64,000 bases of DNA from the NCBI GenBank assembly GCA_033782935.1, contig JAWQEG010000490.1:712001-776000 (forward strand), read 5' to 3'. This stretch comes from Petrolisthes cinctipes. Its lineage: Eukaryota > Arthropoda > Malacostraca > Decapoda > Porcellanidae. This document shows, one piece after another, positions 49,718-62,450 of the stretch. The notes under the pieces were generated by a model. That model saw only the letters and a list, made by a program, of their open reading frames with translations. It did no database searches and was not told the origin of the DNA. The translations under genes and the position numbers were made by a program. Numbering within the stretch: position 1 is the stretch's first letter; each line of letters starts with the position of its first letter.

Positions 49718-52700
49718 CCAAAACATACTGTAAATCGATCTTTTAGGTGCCCAAAAGTCGATATGTGCATGCATCTTCTGAACCCGTTTATATCTCAAAT
49801 TCTGGCCCTAAACACCCGAAAATTCAATTTTTGGGGTCCCAGAAGCAATCTGTACATGCCTACTCAGTGCTAGAATATTTTCAAAATATAGACTAAAAAC
49901 ATGCTAAAAATCGATATTTTAGGTGCCAAAAAGCCGATATCTCAAATTATGGCCCAAAACACCCGAAAATTCGATATTTAGGGGTCTCAGAAGCGATCTG
50001 CACATGCCTACTCCGTGTTAGAGTATTTTCAAAATACAGGCCCAAAACATGCTCAAAATCGATGTTTTAGGTGCCAAAAAGTCGATATGTGCATGCATAT
50101 TCAGTACCCGTTTATATCTCAAATTCAGGCTCAAAACACCCGAAAATTCGATATTTTGGGGTCCCAGAAGCGATCTGTACATGCCTACTTCGTGTTAGAG
50201 TATTTTCAAAATACAGGCCAAAAACATACTGAAAATCGATCTTTTAGGTGCCCAAAAGTCGATATGTGCATGCATCTTCTGTTCCCGTTTATATCTAAAA
50301 TTCTGGCCCTAAACACCCGAAAATTCGATATTTTGGGGTCCCAGAAGCGATCTGTACATGCCTACTCAGTGCTAGAATGTTTTCAAAATATAGGCTCAAA
50401 ACATGCTCAAAATCGATATTTTAGGTGCCCAAAAGTCGATATGTGCATGCATCTTCTGTACCCGTTTATATATCAAATTCAGGCTCAAAACACCCGAAAA
50501 TTCAATATTTTGGGGTCCCAGAAGCAATCTGTACATGCCTACTCAGTGCTAGAATATTTTCAAAATATAGGCTCAAAATATGCTAAAAATCGATATTTTA
50601 GGTGCCAAAAAGTCGATATCTCAAATTAAGGCCCAAAACACCCGAAAATTCGATATTTAGTGGTCCCAAAAGCGATCTGTACATGCCTACTCAGTGCTAG
50701 AATGTTTTCAAAATATAGGCTCACAACATGCTAAAAATAGATATTTTAGGTGCGTAAAGGCGATATCTCAAATTCAGTCCCAAAACACCCGAAAATTCGA
50801 TATTTTGGGGTCCCAGAAGCGATCTGTACATGCCTACTCCGTGTTAGAGTATTTTCAAAATACAGGCCCAAAACATTCTGAAAATCGATATTTTAGATCC
50901 CCAAAGTCAATATGTGCATGTATCTTCTGTACCCGTTTATATCTCAAATTCAGTCTCAAAACACCCGAAAATTCGATATTTTGGGGTCCCAGAAGCAATC
51001 TGTACATGCCTACTCAGTGCTAGAATATTTTCAAAATATAGGCTAAAAACATGCTAAAAATCGATCTTTTAGGTGCCAAAAAGTCGATATCTCAAATTCA
51101 GTCCCAAAACACCCGATAATTCGACATTTAGGGGTCCCAGAAGCGATCTGTACATGCCTACTCCGTGTTAGAGTATTTTCAAAATACAGGCCAAAAACAT
51201 ACTGAAAATCGATATTTTAGGTGCCCAAAAGTCGATAAGTGCATGCATCTTCTGTACCCGTTTATATCTCAAATTCTGGCCCTAAACACCCGAAAATTCA
51301 ATATTTTGGTGTCACAGAAGCAATCTGTACATGCCTACTTAGTGCTAGAATATTTTCAAAATATAGGCTAAAAACATGCTAAAAATCTATATTTTAGGTA
51401 CCAAAAAGTCGATATCTCAAATTAAGGCCCAAAACACCCGAAATTCGATATTTAGGGGTCCCAGAAGCGATCTGTACATGCCCACTCCGTGTTAGAGTAT
51501 TTTCAAAATACAGGCCAAAAACATACTGAAAATCGATCTTTTAGTTGCCAAAAAGTCGATATGTGCATGCATCTTCTGTACTCGTTTATAACTCCAATTC
51601 AGGCTCAAAACACCCGAAAATTCGATATTTTTGGGTCCCAGAAGCGATCTGTACATGCCTTCTCCGTGTTAGAGTATTTTCAAAATACATGCCCAAAAAC
51701 ATGCTGAAAATCGATATTTTAGATGCCCAAAGTCAATATGTGCATGTATCTTCTGTACCCGTTTATATCTCAAATTCAAGCTCAAAACACCCGAAAATTC
51801 GATATTTTAGGGTCCCAGAAGCGATCTGTACATGCCTACTCAGTGCTAGAATATTATCAAAATATAGGCTCAAAACATGCTAAAAATCGATATTTTAGGT
51901 GCGTAAAGGCGATATCTCAAATTAAGGCCCAAAACACCCGAAAATTCGATATTTAGGGGTCCCAGAAGCGATCTGTACATGCCTACTCCGTGTTAGAGTA
52001 TTTTCAAAATACAGGCCCAAAACATGCTCAAAATCGATGTTTTAGGTGCCCAAAAGTCGATATATGCATGCATCTTCAGTACCCGTTTATATCTCAAATT
52101 CAGGCTCAAAACACCCGAAAATTCGATATTTTGGGGTCCCAGAAGCGATCTGTACATGCCTACTACGTGTTAGAGTATTTTCAAAATACAGGCCCAAAAC
52201 ATGCTGAAAATCGATATTTTAGATGCCCAAAGTCAATATGTGCATGTTTCTTCTGTACCCGTTTATATATCAAATTCAGGCTCAAAACACCCGAAAATTC
52301 AATATTTTAGGGTCCCAGAAGCAATCTGTACATGCCTACTCAGTGCTAGAATATTTTCAAAATATAGGCTAAAAACATGCTAAAAATCGATAATTTAGGT
52401 GCCAAAAAGTCGATATCTCAAATTCAGTCCCAAAACACCCGAAAATTCTATATTTAAGGGTCCCAGAAGCGATCTGTACATGCCTACTCCGTGTTAGGGT
52501 ATTTTCAAAATACAGGCCAAAAACATACTGAAAATCGATCTTTTAGGTGCCCAAAAGTCGATATGTGCATGCATCTTCTGTACCTGTTTATATTTCAAAT
52601 ACTGGCCCTAAACACCCGAAAATTCGATATTTTGGGGTCCCAGAAGCGATCTGTACATGCCTAATCCGTGTTAGAGTATTTTCAAAATTCAGGCCCAAAA

Positions 52701-53670
52701 CATGCTGAAAATCGATATTTTTGGTGCTGAAAGTCAATATGTGTATGCATCTTTTATACTCGTTTATATCTCAAATTCAGGCTCAAAACACCCGAAAATT
52801 CGATATTTTGGGGTCCCAGATGCAATCTGTACATGCCTACTCAGTGCTAGAATGTTTTCAAAATATAGGCTTAAAACATGCTCAAAATCGATATTTTAGG
52901 TGCCCAAAAGTCGATATGTGAATGCATCTTCTGTACTCGTTTATATCTCAAATACAGGCTCAAAACACCCGAAAATTCGATATTTTGGGGTCCCAGAAGC
53001 GATCTGTACATGCCTACTCAGTGCTAGAATATTTTTAAAATATAGGCTCAAAACATGCTAATTATCGATATTTTAGGTGCGTAAAGGCGATATCTCAAAT
53101 TAAGGCCCAAAACACCCGAAAATTCGATATTTAGGGGTCCCAGAAGCAATCTGTACATGCCTACTCAGTGCTAGAATATTTTCAAAATATAGGCTAAAAA
53201 CATGCTAAAAATCGATATTTTAGATGCCAAAAAGTCGATATCTCAAATTAAGGCTCAAAACACCCGAAAATTCGATATTTAGGGGTCCAAAAAGTGATCT
53301 GTACATGCCTACTCAGTGGTAGAATATTTTCAAAATATAGGCTCAAAACATGCTAAAAATCGATATTTTAGGTGCGTAAAGGCGATATGTCAAATTCAAG
53401 GCCAAAACACCCGAAAATTCGATATTTTGGGGTCCCAGAAGCGATCTGTACATGCCTACTCCGTGTTAGAGTATTTTCAAAATACATGCCCAAAACATGC
53501 TCAAAATCGATGTTTTAGGTGCCCAAAAGTCGATATGTGCATGCATCTTCAGTTCCCGTTTATATCTCAAATTCAGGCTCAAAACACCCGAAAATTCGAT
53601 ATTTTGGGGTCCCAGAAGCGATCTGTACATGCCTACTCTGTGTTAGAGTATTTTCAAAATACAGGCCCAA

Positions 53671-53714
53671 AACATGCTGAAAATCGATATTTTAGATGCC
53701 CAATATAGGCTCAA
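53671..53714 (+). repeat. 44 bp remnant monomer
   Basis: AACATGCT to AACATACT distance is only 44 bp. TTTTAGATGCCCAA runs directly into TATAGGCTCAAAACATAC, so about 132 bp of a normal unit is missing, with CAA shared at the break. It is the shortest unit I found and occurs once. Confidence 0.82.
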
Positions 53715-53842
53715 AACATACTCAAAATCGATATTTTAGGTGCCAAAAAGTCGATATGTGCATGTATCTTCTGTACCCGTTCATATCTCAAATTCAGGCT
53801 CAAAACACCCGAAAATTCAATATTTTGGGGTCCCAGAAGCAA

Positions 53843-53860
53843 TCTGTACTCAGTGCCAGA
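53843..53860 (+). repeat. 8 bp deletion junction
   Basis: TCTGTACTCAGTGCCAG replaces TCTGTACATGCCTACTCAG, a loss of 8 bp between TAC repeats, together with a GCTAG to GCCAG change. The same combination is at about 60818, 6,975 bp away, confirming that the two regions share a common origin. Confidence 0.8.
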
Positions 53861-54974
53861 ATATTTTCAAAATATAGGCTAAAAACATGCTAAAAATCGA
53901 TATTTTAGGTGCCAAAAAGTCGATATATCAAATTATGGCCCAAAACACCCAAAAATTCGATATTTAGGGGTCCCAGAAGCGATCTGTACATGCCTACTCC
54001 GTGATAGAGTATTTTCAAAATACAGGCCCAAAACATGCTCAAAATCGATGTTTTAGGTGCCAAAAAGTCGATATGTGCATGCATCTTCAGTACCCGTTTA
54101 TATCTCAAATTCAGGCTCAAAACACCCGAAAATTCGATATTTTGGGGTCCCAGAAGCGATCTGTACATGCCTACTCCTTGTTAGAGTATTTACAAAATAC
54201 ATGCCCAAAACATACTGAAAATCGATATTTTAGATGCCCAAAGTCAATATGTGCATGTATCTTCTGTACCCGTTTATATCTCAAATTCAGGCTCAAAACA
54301 CCCGAAAATTCAATATTTTGAGGTCCCAGAAGCAATCTGTACATGCCTACTCAGTGCTAGAATATTTTCAAAATATACGCTAAAAACATGCTAAAAATCA
54401 ATATTTTAGGTGCCAAAAAGTCGATATCTCAAATTAAGGCCCAAAACACCCGAAAATTCGATATTTAGGGGTCCCAGAAGCGATCTGTACATGCCTACTC
54501 AGTGCTAGAAAGTTTTCAAAATATAGGCTCAAAACATGCTCAAAATCGATATTTTAGGTGCCCAAATGTCGATATGTGCATGCATCTTCTGTACTCGTTT
54601 ATATCTCAAATTCAGGCTCAAAACACCCGAAAATTCGATATTTTGGGGTCCCAGAAGCAATCTGTACATGCCTACTCAGTGCTAGAATATTTTCAAAATA
54701 TAGGCTCAAAACATGCTAAAAATCGATATTTTAGGTGCCAAAAAGTCGATATCTCAAATTAAGGCCCAAAACACCAAAAAAATTCGATATTTAGGGGTCC
54801 CAGAAGCGATCTGTACATGCCTACTCAGTGCTAGAATATTTTCAAAATATAGGCTCAAAACATGCTAAAAATCGATATTTTAGGTGCGTAAAGGCGATAT
54901 GTCAAATTAAAGGCCAAAACACCCGAAAATTCGATATTTAGGGGTCCCAGAAGCGATCTGTACATGTCTACTCC

Positions 54975-56623
54975 TTGTTAGAGTATTTTCAAAATACAGG
55001 CCCCAAACATGTTGAAAAGCGATATTTTAGATGCCCAAAGTCAATATGTGCATGTATCTTCTGTACCCGTTTATATCTCAAATTCAGGCTCAAAACACCC
55101 GAAAATTCGATATTTTGGGGTCCCAGAAGCAATTTGTACATGCCTACTCAGTGCTAGAATATTTTCAAAATATAGGCTAAAAACATGCTAAAAATCGATA
55201 TTTTAGGTGCCAAAAAGTCGATATCTCAAATTCAGTCGCAAAACACCCGAAAATTCTATATTTATGGGTCCCAGAAGGGATCTGTACATGCCTACTCCGT
55301 GTTAGAGTATTTACAAAATACAGCCCAAAAACATACTGAAAATAGATCTTTTAGGTGCCCAAACGTCGATATGTGCATGCATCTTCTGTACCCGTTTATA
55401 TCTCAAATTCTGGCCGTAAACACCCGAAAATTCGATATTTTGGGGTCCCAGAAGCGATCTGTACATGCCTACTCCTTGTTAGAGTATTTTCAAAATTTAG
55501 GCCCAAAACATGCTGAAAATCGATATTTTTGGTGCCCAAATTCAATATGTGTATGCATCTTCTATACTCGTTTATATCTCAAATTCAGGCTCAAAACACC
55601 CGAAAATTCGGTATTTTGGGGTCCCAGAAGCGATCTGTACATGCCTACTCAGAGCCAGAATATTTTCAAAATATTGGCTAAAAACATGCTAAAAATCGAT
55701 ATTTTAGGTGCCGAAAAGTCGATATATCAAATTATGGCCCCAAACACCCGAAAATTCGATATTTTGGGGTCCCAGAAGCGATCTGTACATGCCTACTTCT
55801 TATTAGAGTATTTTCAAAATACATGCCCAAAACATGCTGAAATCGATATTTTAGATGCCTAAAGTCATAATGTGCATGTATATTCTGTACCCTTATATAT
55901 CTTAAATTCAGGCTCAAAACACCCGAAAAGTCAATATTTTGGGGTCCCAGAAGCAATCTGTACATGCCTACTCAGTGCTAGAATATTTTCAAAATATAGG
56001 CTAAAAACATGCTAAAAATCGATATTTTAGGTGCCAAAAAGTCGATATCTCAAATTAAGGCCCAAAACACCCGAAAATTCGATATTTAGGGGTCCCAGAA
56101 GCGATCTGTACATGCCTACTCCGTGTTAGAGTATTTTCAAAATACAGGCCAAAAACATACTGAAAATCGATCTTTTAGGTGCCTAAAAGTCGATATGTGC
56201 ATGCATCTTATGTACCCGTTTATATCTCAAATTCTGGCCCTAAACACCCGAAAATTCGATATTTAAGGGTCCCAGAAGCGATCTGTACATGCCTACTCAG
56301 TGCTAGAATGTTTTCAAAAAATAGGCTCAAAACATGCTCAAAATCGATATTTTAGGTGCCTAAAAGTCGATATGTGCATGCATCTTCTGTACTCGTTTAT
56401 ATCTCAAATTCAAGCTCAAAACACCCGAAAATTCGATATTTTGGGGTCCCATAAGCGATCTGTACATGCCTACTCAGTGCTAGAATATTTTGAAAATATA
56501 GGCTCAAAACATGCTAAAAATCGATATTTAAGGTGCGTAAAGGCGATATCTCAAATTCAAGGCCAAAACACCCGAAAATTCGATATTTATTGGTCCCAGA
56601 AGCGATCTGTACATGCCTACTCC
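54975..56623 (+). repeat. 1649 bp higher-order repeat, copy 1
   Basis: The stretch 54.98-55.46 kb recurs at +1,649 bp. Shared markers are TGAAAAGCGATATTTTAG, CAGTCGCAAAACACC, GAGTATTTACAAAATACAGC and TCTGGCCGTAAACACC. 1,649 bp fits six full plus four short units. The region 55.5-55.9 kb is more diverged than usual (for example ACCCTTATATATCTTAAATT). Confidence 0.8.
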
Positions 56624-57110
56624 GTGTTAGAGTATTTTCAAAATACAGGCCCGAAACATGCTGAAAAGCGATATTTTAGATGCCGAAAGTCAATATGTGC
56701 ATGTATCTTCTGTACCCGTCTATATCTCAAATTCAGGTTCAAAACACCCGAAAATTCGATATTTTGGGGTCCCAGAAGCAATCTGTACATGCCTACTCAG
56801 TGCTAGAATATTTTCAAAATATAGGCTAAAAACATTCTAAAAATCGATATTTTAGGTGCCAAAAAGTCGATATCTCAAATTCAGTCGCAAAACACCCGAA
56901 TTTTCTATATTTATGGGTCCCAGAAGGGATCTGTACATGCCTACTCCGTGTTAGAGTATTTACAAAATACAGCCCAAAAACATACTGAAAATCGATCTCT
57001 TAGGTGCCCAAAAGTCGATATGTGCATGCATCTTCTGTACCCGTTTATATCTCAAATTCTGGCCGTAAACACCCGAAAATTCGATATTTTGGGGTCCCAG
57101 AAGCGATCTG
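56624..57110 (+). repeat. 1649 bp higher-order repeat, copy 2 (partial)
   Basis: Matches 54.98-55.46 kb; the copies diverge after GATCTGTACATGCCTACT, where this one continues as a B-type 147 bp unit. Confidence 0.8.
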
Positions 57111-58548
57111 TACATGCCTACTCAGTGCTAGAATATTTTCAAAATATAGGCTCAAAACATGCTAAAAATCGATATTTTAGGTGCGTAAAGGCGATATCTC
57201 AAATTAAGGCCCAAAACACCCGAAAATTCGATATTTAATGGTCCCAGAAGCGATCTGTACATGCCTACTCCGTGTTAGAGTATTTTCAAGATACAGGCCC
57301 ATAACATGCTCAAAATCGATCTTTTAGGTGCCCAAAAGTCGATATGTGCATTCATCTTCAGTACCCGTTTATATCTCAAATTCAGGCTCAAAACACCCGA
57401 AAATTCGATATTTTGGGGTCCCAGAAGCAATCTGTGCATGCCTACTCAGTGCTAGAATATTTTCAAAATATAGGCTAAAAACATGATAAAAATCGATATT
57501 TTAGGTGCCAAAACGTCGATATCTCAAATTAAGGCCCAAACCACCCGAAAATTCGATATTTAGGGGTCCCAGAAGCGATCTGTACATGCCTACTCCGTGT
57601 TAGAGTATTTTCAAAATACAGGCCAAAAACATACTGAAAATCGATCTTTTAGGTGCCTAAAAGTCGATATGTGCATGCATCTTCTGTACCCGTTTATATC
57701 TCAAATTCTGGCCCTAAACACCCGAAAATTCGATATTTTTGGGTCCCAGAAGCGATCTGTACATGCCTACTCAGTGCTAGAATGTTTTCAAAATATAGGC
57801 TCAAAACATGCTCAAAATCGATATTTTAGGTGCCTAAAAGTCGATATGTGCATGCATCTTCTGTACTCGTTTATATCTCAAATTCAAGCTCAAAACACCC
57901 GAAAATTCGATATTTTGGGGTCCCAGAAGCGATCTGTACATGCCTACTCGGTGCTAGAATATTTTGAAAATATAGGCTCAAAACATGCTAAAAATCGATA
58001 TTTTAGGTGCGTAAAGACGATATCTCAAATTCTGGCCCTAAACACCCGAAAAATTCGATATTTAGGGGTCCCAGAAGCGATCTGTACATGCCTACTCCGT
58101 GTTAGAATATTTTCGAAATTCAGGCCCAAAACATGTTGAAAATCGATATTTTTGGTGCCCAAAGTCAATATGTGTATGCTTCTTCTATACTCGTTTATAT
58201 CTCAAATTCAGGCTCAAAACACCCGAAAATTCGATATTTTGGGGTCCCAGAAGCGATCTGTACATGCCTACTCAGTGCTAGAATGTTTTCAAAATATAGG
58301 CTTAAAACATGCTCAAAATCGATATTTTAGGTGCCCAAAAGTCGATATGTGCATGCATCTTCTGTACTCGTTTATATCTCAAATTCAGGCTCAAAACACC
58401 CGAAAATTTGATATTTTGGGGTCCCATAAGCGATCTGTACATGCCTACTCAGTGCTAGAATGTTTTCAAAATATAGGCTAAAAACATGCTCAAAATCGAT
58501 ATTTTAGGTGCCCTAAAGTCAATATGTGCATGCATCTTCTGTACTCGT
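57111..58548 (+). repeat. Mixed domain 2 monomers
   Basis: Full and 147 bp units of standard type. GGTGCCTAAAAGTCG variants link it to 56.18-56.4 kb. From 58.2 to 58.55 kb several consecutive full B-type units (GAATGTTTTCAAAATATAGG, CATGCTCAAAATCG) occur without a short unit. Nothing else is seen. Confidence 0.8.
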
Positions 58549-59225
58549 TTATATCTCAAATTCAGGCTCAAAACACCCGAAAATTCGATATTTTGGGGTC
58601 CCAGAAGCGATCTGTACATGCCTACTCAGTGCTAGAATATTTTCAAAATATAGGCTCAAAACATGCTAAAAATCGATATTTTAGGTGCGTAAAGGCGATA
58701 TCTCAAATTCAGGCCCAAAACACTCGAAAATTCGATATTTTGGGGTCCCAGAAGCGATCTGTACATGCCTACTCCGTGTTAGATTATTTTCAAAATACAG
58801 GCCCAAAACATACTCAAAATCGATGTTTTAGGTGCCAAAAAGTCGATATGTGCATGCATCTTCAGTACCCGTTTATATCTCAAATTCAGGCTCAAAACAC
58901 CCGAAAATTCGATATTTTGGGGTCCCAGAAGCGATCTTTACATGCCTACTCCGTGTTAGAGTATTTTCAAAATTCAGGACCAAAACATGTTGAAAATCGA
59001 TATTTTTGGTGCCCAAAGTCAATATGTGTAAGCTTCTTCTATACTCGTTTATATCTCAAATTCAGGCTCAAAACACCAGAAAATTCGATATTTTGGGGTC
59101 CCAGAAGCGATCTGTACATGCCTACTCCGTGTTAGAGTATTTTCAAAATACAGGCCCAAAACATGCTCAAAATCGATGTTTTAGGTGCCAAAAAGTCGAT
59201 ATGTCCATGCATCTTCAGTACCCGT
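58549..59225 (+). repeat. 677 bp higher-order repeat, copy 1
   Basis: Three full units plus one 147 bp unit. The block repeats at +677 bp with only a few differences (AATCGATATTTTTGG versus AATGGATATTTTTGG, ACACCAGAAAATT versus ACACCCGAAAATT). Shared markers are AACACTCGAAAATTCG, GTTAGATTATTTTC, GATCTTTACATGCC, GTGTAAGCTTCTTC and GATATGTCCATGC. Confidence 0.92.
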
Positions 59226-59948
59226 TTATATCTCAAATTCAGGCTCAAAACACCCGAAAATTCGATATTTTGGGGTCCCAGAAGCGATCTGTACATGCCT
59301 ACTCAGTGCTAGAATATTTTCAAAATATAGGCTCAAAACATGCTAAAAATCGATATTTTAGGTGCGTAAAGGCGATATCTCAAATTCAGGCCCAAAACAC
59401 TCGAAAATTCGATATTTTGGGGTCCCAGAAGCGATCTGTACATGCCTACTCCGTGTTAGATTATTTTCAAAATACAGGCCCAAAACATACTCAAAATCGA
59501 TGTTTTAGGTGCCAAAAAGTCGATATGTGCATGCATCTTCAGTACCCGTTTATATCTCAAATTCAGGCTCAAAACACCCGAAAATTCGATATTTTGGGGT
59601 CCCAGAAGCGATCTTTACATGCCTACTCCGTGTTAGAGTATTTTCAAAATTCAGGACCAAAACATGTTGAAAATGGATATTTTTGGTGCCCAAAGTCAAT
59701 ATGTGTAAGCTTCTTCTATACTCGTTTATATCTCAAATTCAGGCTCAAAACACCCGAAAATTCGATATTTTGGGGTCCCAGAAGCGATCTGTACATGCCT
59801 ACTCCGTGTTAGAGTATTTTCAAAATACAGGCCCAAAACATGCTCAAAATCGATGTTTTAGGTGCCAAAAAGTCGATATGTCCATGCATCTTCAGTACCC
59901 GTTTATATCTCAAATTCAGGCTCAAAACACCCGAAAATTCGATATTTT
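59226..59948 (+). repeat. 677 bp higher-order repeat, copy 2
   Basis: Second copy, followed by divergence at TTTTAGGGTCCC and GATCCGTACATG. A HindIII site (AAGCTT) within GTGTAAGCTTCTTC is private to this pair. Confidence 0.92.
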
Positions 59949-61132
59949 AGGGTCCCAGAAGCGATCCGTACATGCCTACTCCGTGTTAGAGTATTTTCAA
60001 AATACATGCCCAAAACATGCTGAAAATCGATATTTTAGATGCCCAAATTCAATATGTGCATGTATCTTCTGTATCCGTTTATATCTCAAATTCAGGCTCA
60101 AAACACCCGAAAATTCAATATTTTGGGGTCCCAGAAGCAATCTGTACATGCCAACTCAGTGCTAGAATATTTTCAAAATATAGCCTAAAAACATGCTAAA
60201 AATCGATATTTTAGGTGCCAAAAAGTCTATATCTCAAATTAAGGCCCAAAACACCCGAAAATTCGATATTTAGGGGTCCCAGAAGAGATCTGTACATGCC
60301 TACTCAGTGCTAGAATGTTTTAAAAATATAGGCTCAAAACATGCTCAAAATCGATATTTTAGGTGCCCAAAAGTCGATATGTGCATGCATCTTCTGTACT
60401 CGTTTATATCTCAAATTCAAGCTCAAAACACCCGAAAATTCGATATTTTGGGGTCCCAGAAGTGATCTGTACATGCCTACTCCGTGTTAGAGTATTTTCA
60501 AAATACAGGCCCAAAACATGCTGAAAATCGATATTTCAGATGCCCAAAGTCAATATGTGCATGTATCTTCTGTACCCGTTTATATCTCAAATTCAGGCTC
60601 AAAACACCCGAAAATTCGATATTTTGGGGTCCCAGAAGCGATCTGTACATGCCTACTCTGTGTTAGAGTATTTTCAAAATACAGGCCCTAAACATGCTGA
60701 AAATCGATATTTTAGATGCCCAAAGTCAATATGTGCATGTATCTTCTGTACCCGTTTATATCTCAAATTCAGGCTCAAAACACCCGAAAATTCAATATTT
60801 TGGGGTCCCAGAAGCAATCTGTACTCAGTGCCAGAATATTTTCAAAATATAGGCTAAAAACATGCTAAAAATCGATATTTTAGGTGCCAAAAAGTCGATA
60901 TATCAAATTATGGCCCAAAACACCCAAAAATTCGATATTTAGGGGTCCCAGAAGCGATCTGTACATGCCTACTCCGTGTTAGAGTATTTTCAAAATACAG
61001 GCCCAAAACATGCTCAAAATCGATGTTTTAGGTGCCAAAAAGTCGATATGTGCATGCATCTTCAGTACCCGTTTATATCTCAAATTCAGGCTCAAAACAC
61101 CCGAAAATTCGATATTTTGGGGTCCCAGAAGC
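59949..61132 (+). repeat. Domain 2 monomers, start of the 6,975 bp offset copy
   Basis: Full and 147 bp units. From about 60.74 kb the sequence parallels 53.76 kb onward, including the 8 bp deletion unit at 60.82 kb and the ATATATCAAATTATGGCCC unit. Confidence 0.8.
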
Positions 61133-61780
61133 GATCTGTACATGCCTACTCCTTGTTAGAGTATTTACAAAATACATGCCCAGAACATACTTAAAATCGA
61201 TATTTTAGATGCCCAAAGTCAATATGTGCATGTATCTTCTGTACCCGTTTATATCTTAAATTCAGGCTCAAAACACCCGAAAATTCAATATTTTGAGGTC
61301 CCAGAAGCAATCTGTACATGCCTACTCAGTGCTAGAATATTTTCAAAATATACGCTAAAAACATGCTAAAAATCGATATTTTAGGTGCCAAAAAGTCGAT
61401 ATCTCAAATTAAGGCCCAAAACACCCGAAAAATCGATATTTAGGGGTCCCAGAAGCGATTTGTACATGCCTACTCAGTGCTAGAAAGTTTTCAAAATATA
61501 GGCTCAAAACATGCTCAAAATCGATATTTTAGGTGCCCAAATGTCGATATGTGCATGCATCTTCTGTACTCGTTTATATCTCAAATTCAGGCTCAAAACA
61601 CCCGAAAATTCGATATTTTGGGGTCCCAGAAGCGATCTGTACATGCCTACTCAGTGCTAGAATATTTTCAAAATATAGGCTCAAAACATGCTAAAAATCG
61701 ATATTTTAGGTGCGTAAAGGCGATATCTCAAATTAAGGCCCAAAACACCCGAAAATTCGATATTTAGGGGTCCCAGAAGG
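61133..61780 (+). repeat. 648 bp higher-order repeat, copy 1
   Basis: Four units of 176, 148, 177 and 147 bp, i.e. two long-short dimers, sum exactly to 648. Markers are GTATTTACAAAATACATGCC, CAGAACATACTTAAAATCG, ATATACGCTAAAAACATG, GAAAAATCGATATTTAGG, GCTAGAAAGTTTTC and CCCAAATGTCG. Confidence 0.92.
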
Positions 61781-62450
61781 GATCTGTACATGCCTACTCC
61801 TTGTTAGAGTATTTACAAAATACATGCCCAGAACATACTTAAAATCGATATTTTAGATGCCCAAAGTCAATATGTGCATGTATCTTCTGTACCCGTTTAT
61901 ATCTTAAATTCAGGCTCAAAACTCCCGAAAATTCAATATTTTGAGGTCCCAGAAGCAATCTGTACATGCCTACTCAGTGCTAGAATATTTTCAAAATATA
62001 CGCTAAAAACATGCTAAAAATCGATATTTTAGGTGCCAAAAAGTCGATATCTCAAATTAAGGCCCAAAACACCCGAAAAATCGATATTTAGGGGTCCCAG
62101 AAGCGATTTGTACATGCCTACTCAGTGCTAGAAAGTTTTCAAAATATAGGCTCAAAACATGCTCAAAATCGATATTTTAGGTGCCCAAATGTCGATATGT
62201 GCATGCATCTTCTGTACTCGTTTATATCTCAAATTCAGGCTCAAAACACCCGAAAATTCGATATTTTGGGATCCCAGAAGCGATCTGTACATGCCTACTC
62301 AGTGCTAGAATATTTTCAAAATATAGGCTCAAAAAATGCTAAAAATCGATATTTTAGGTGCGTAAAGGCGATATCTCAAATTAAGGCCCAAAACACCCGA
62401 AAATTCGATATTTAGGGGTCCCAGAAGGGATCTGTACATGCCTACTCCGT
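61781..62450 (+). repeat. 648 bp higher-order repeat, copy 2
   Basis: Repeats the preceding block with about three substitutions seen (AACTCCCG, GGGATCCC, AAAAAATGCT). It ends where ACTCCTTGTTAG changes to ACTCCGTGTTAG. Much of the unit also resembles 54.18-54.7 kb. Confidence 0.9.

Larger units (their letters stand above)
49718..54974 (+). repeat. Mixed domain 2 monomers with three long-distance copies
   Basis: Begins with a third partial copy of the 1325/1002 bp block. It then contains the copies of 36.80-38.01 kb (at 51.83-53.04 kb) and 42.7-43.25 kb (at 53.3-53.7 kb). From 53.76 to 54.74 kb it matches 60.74-61.71 kb at offset 6,975. Two unusual short units lie at 53.67 and 53.84 kb and are listed separately. 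Confidence 0.8.
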
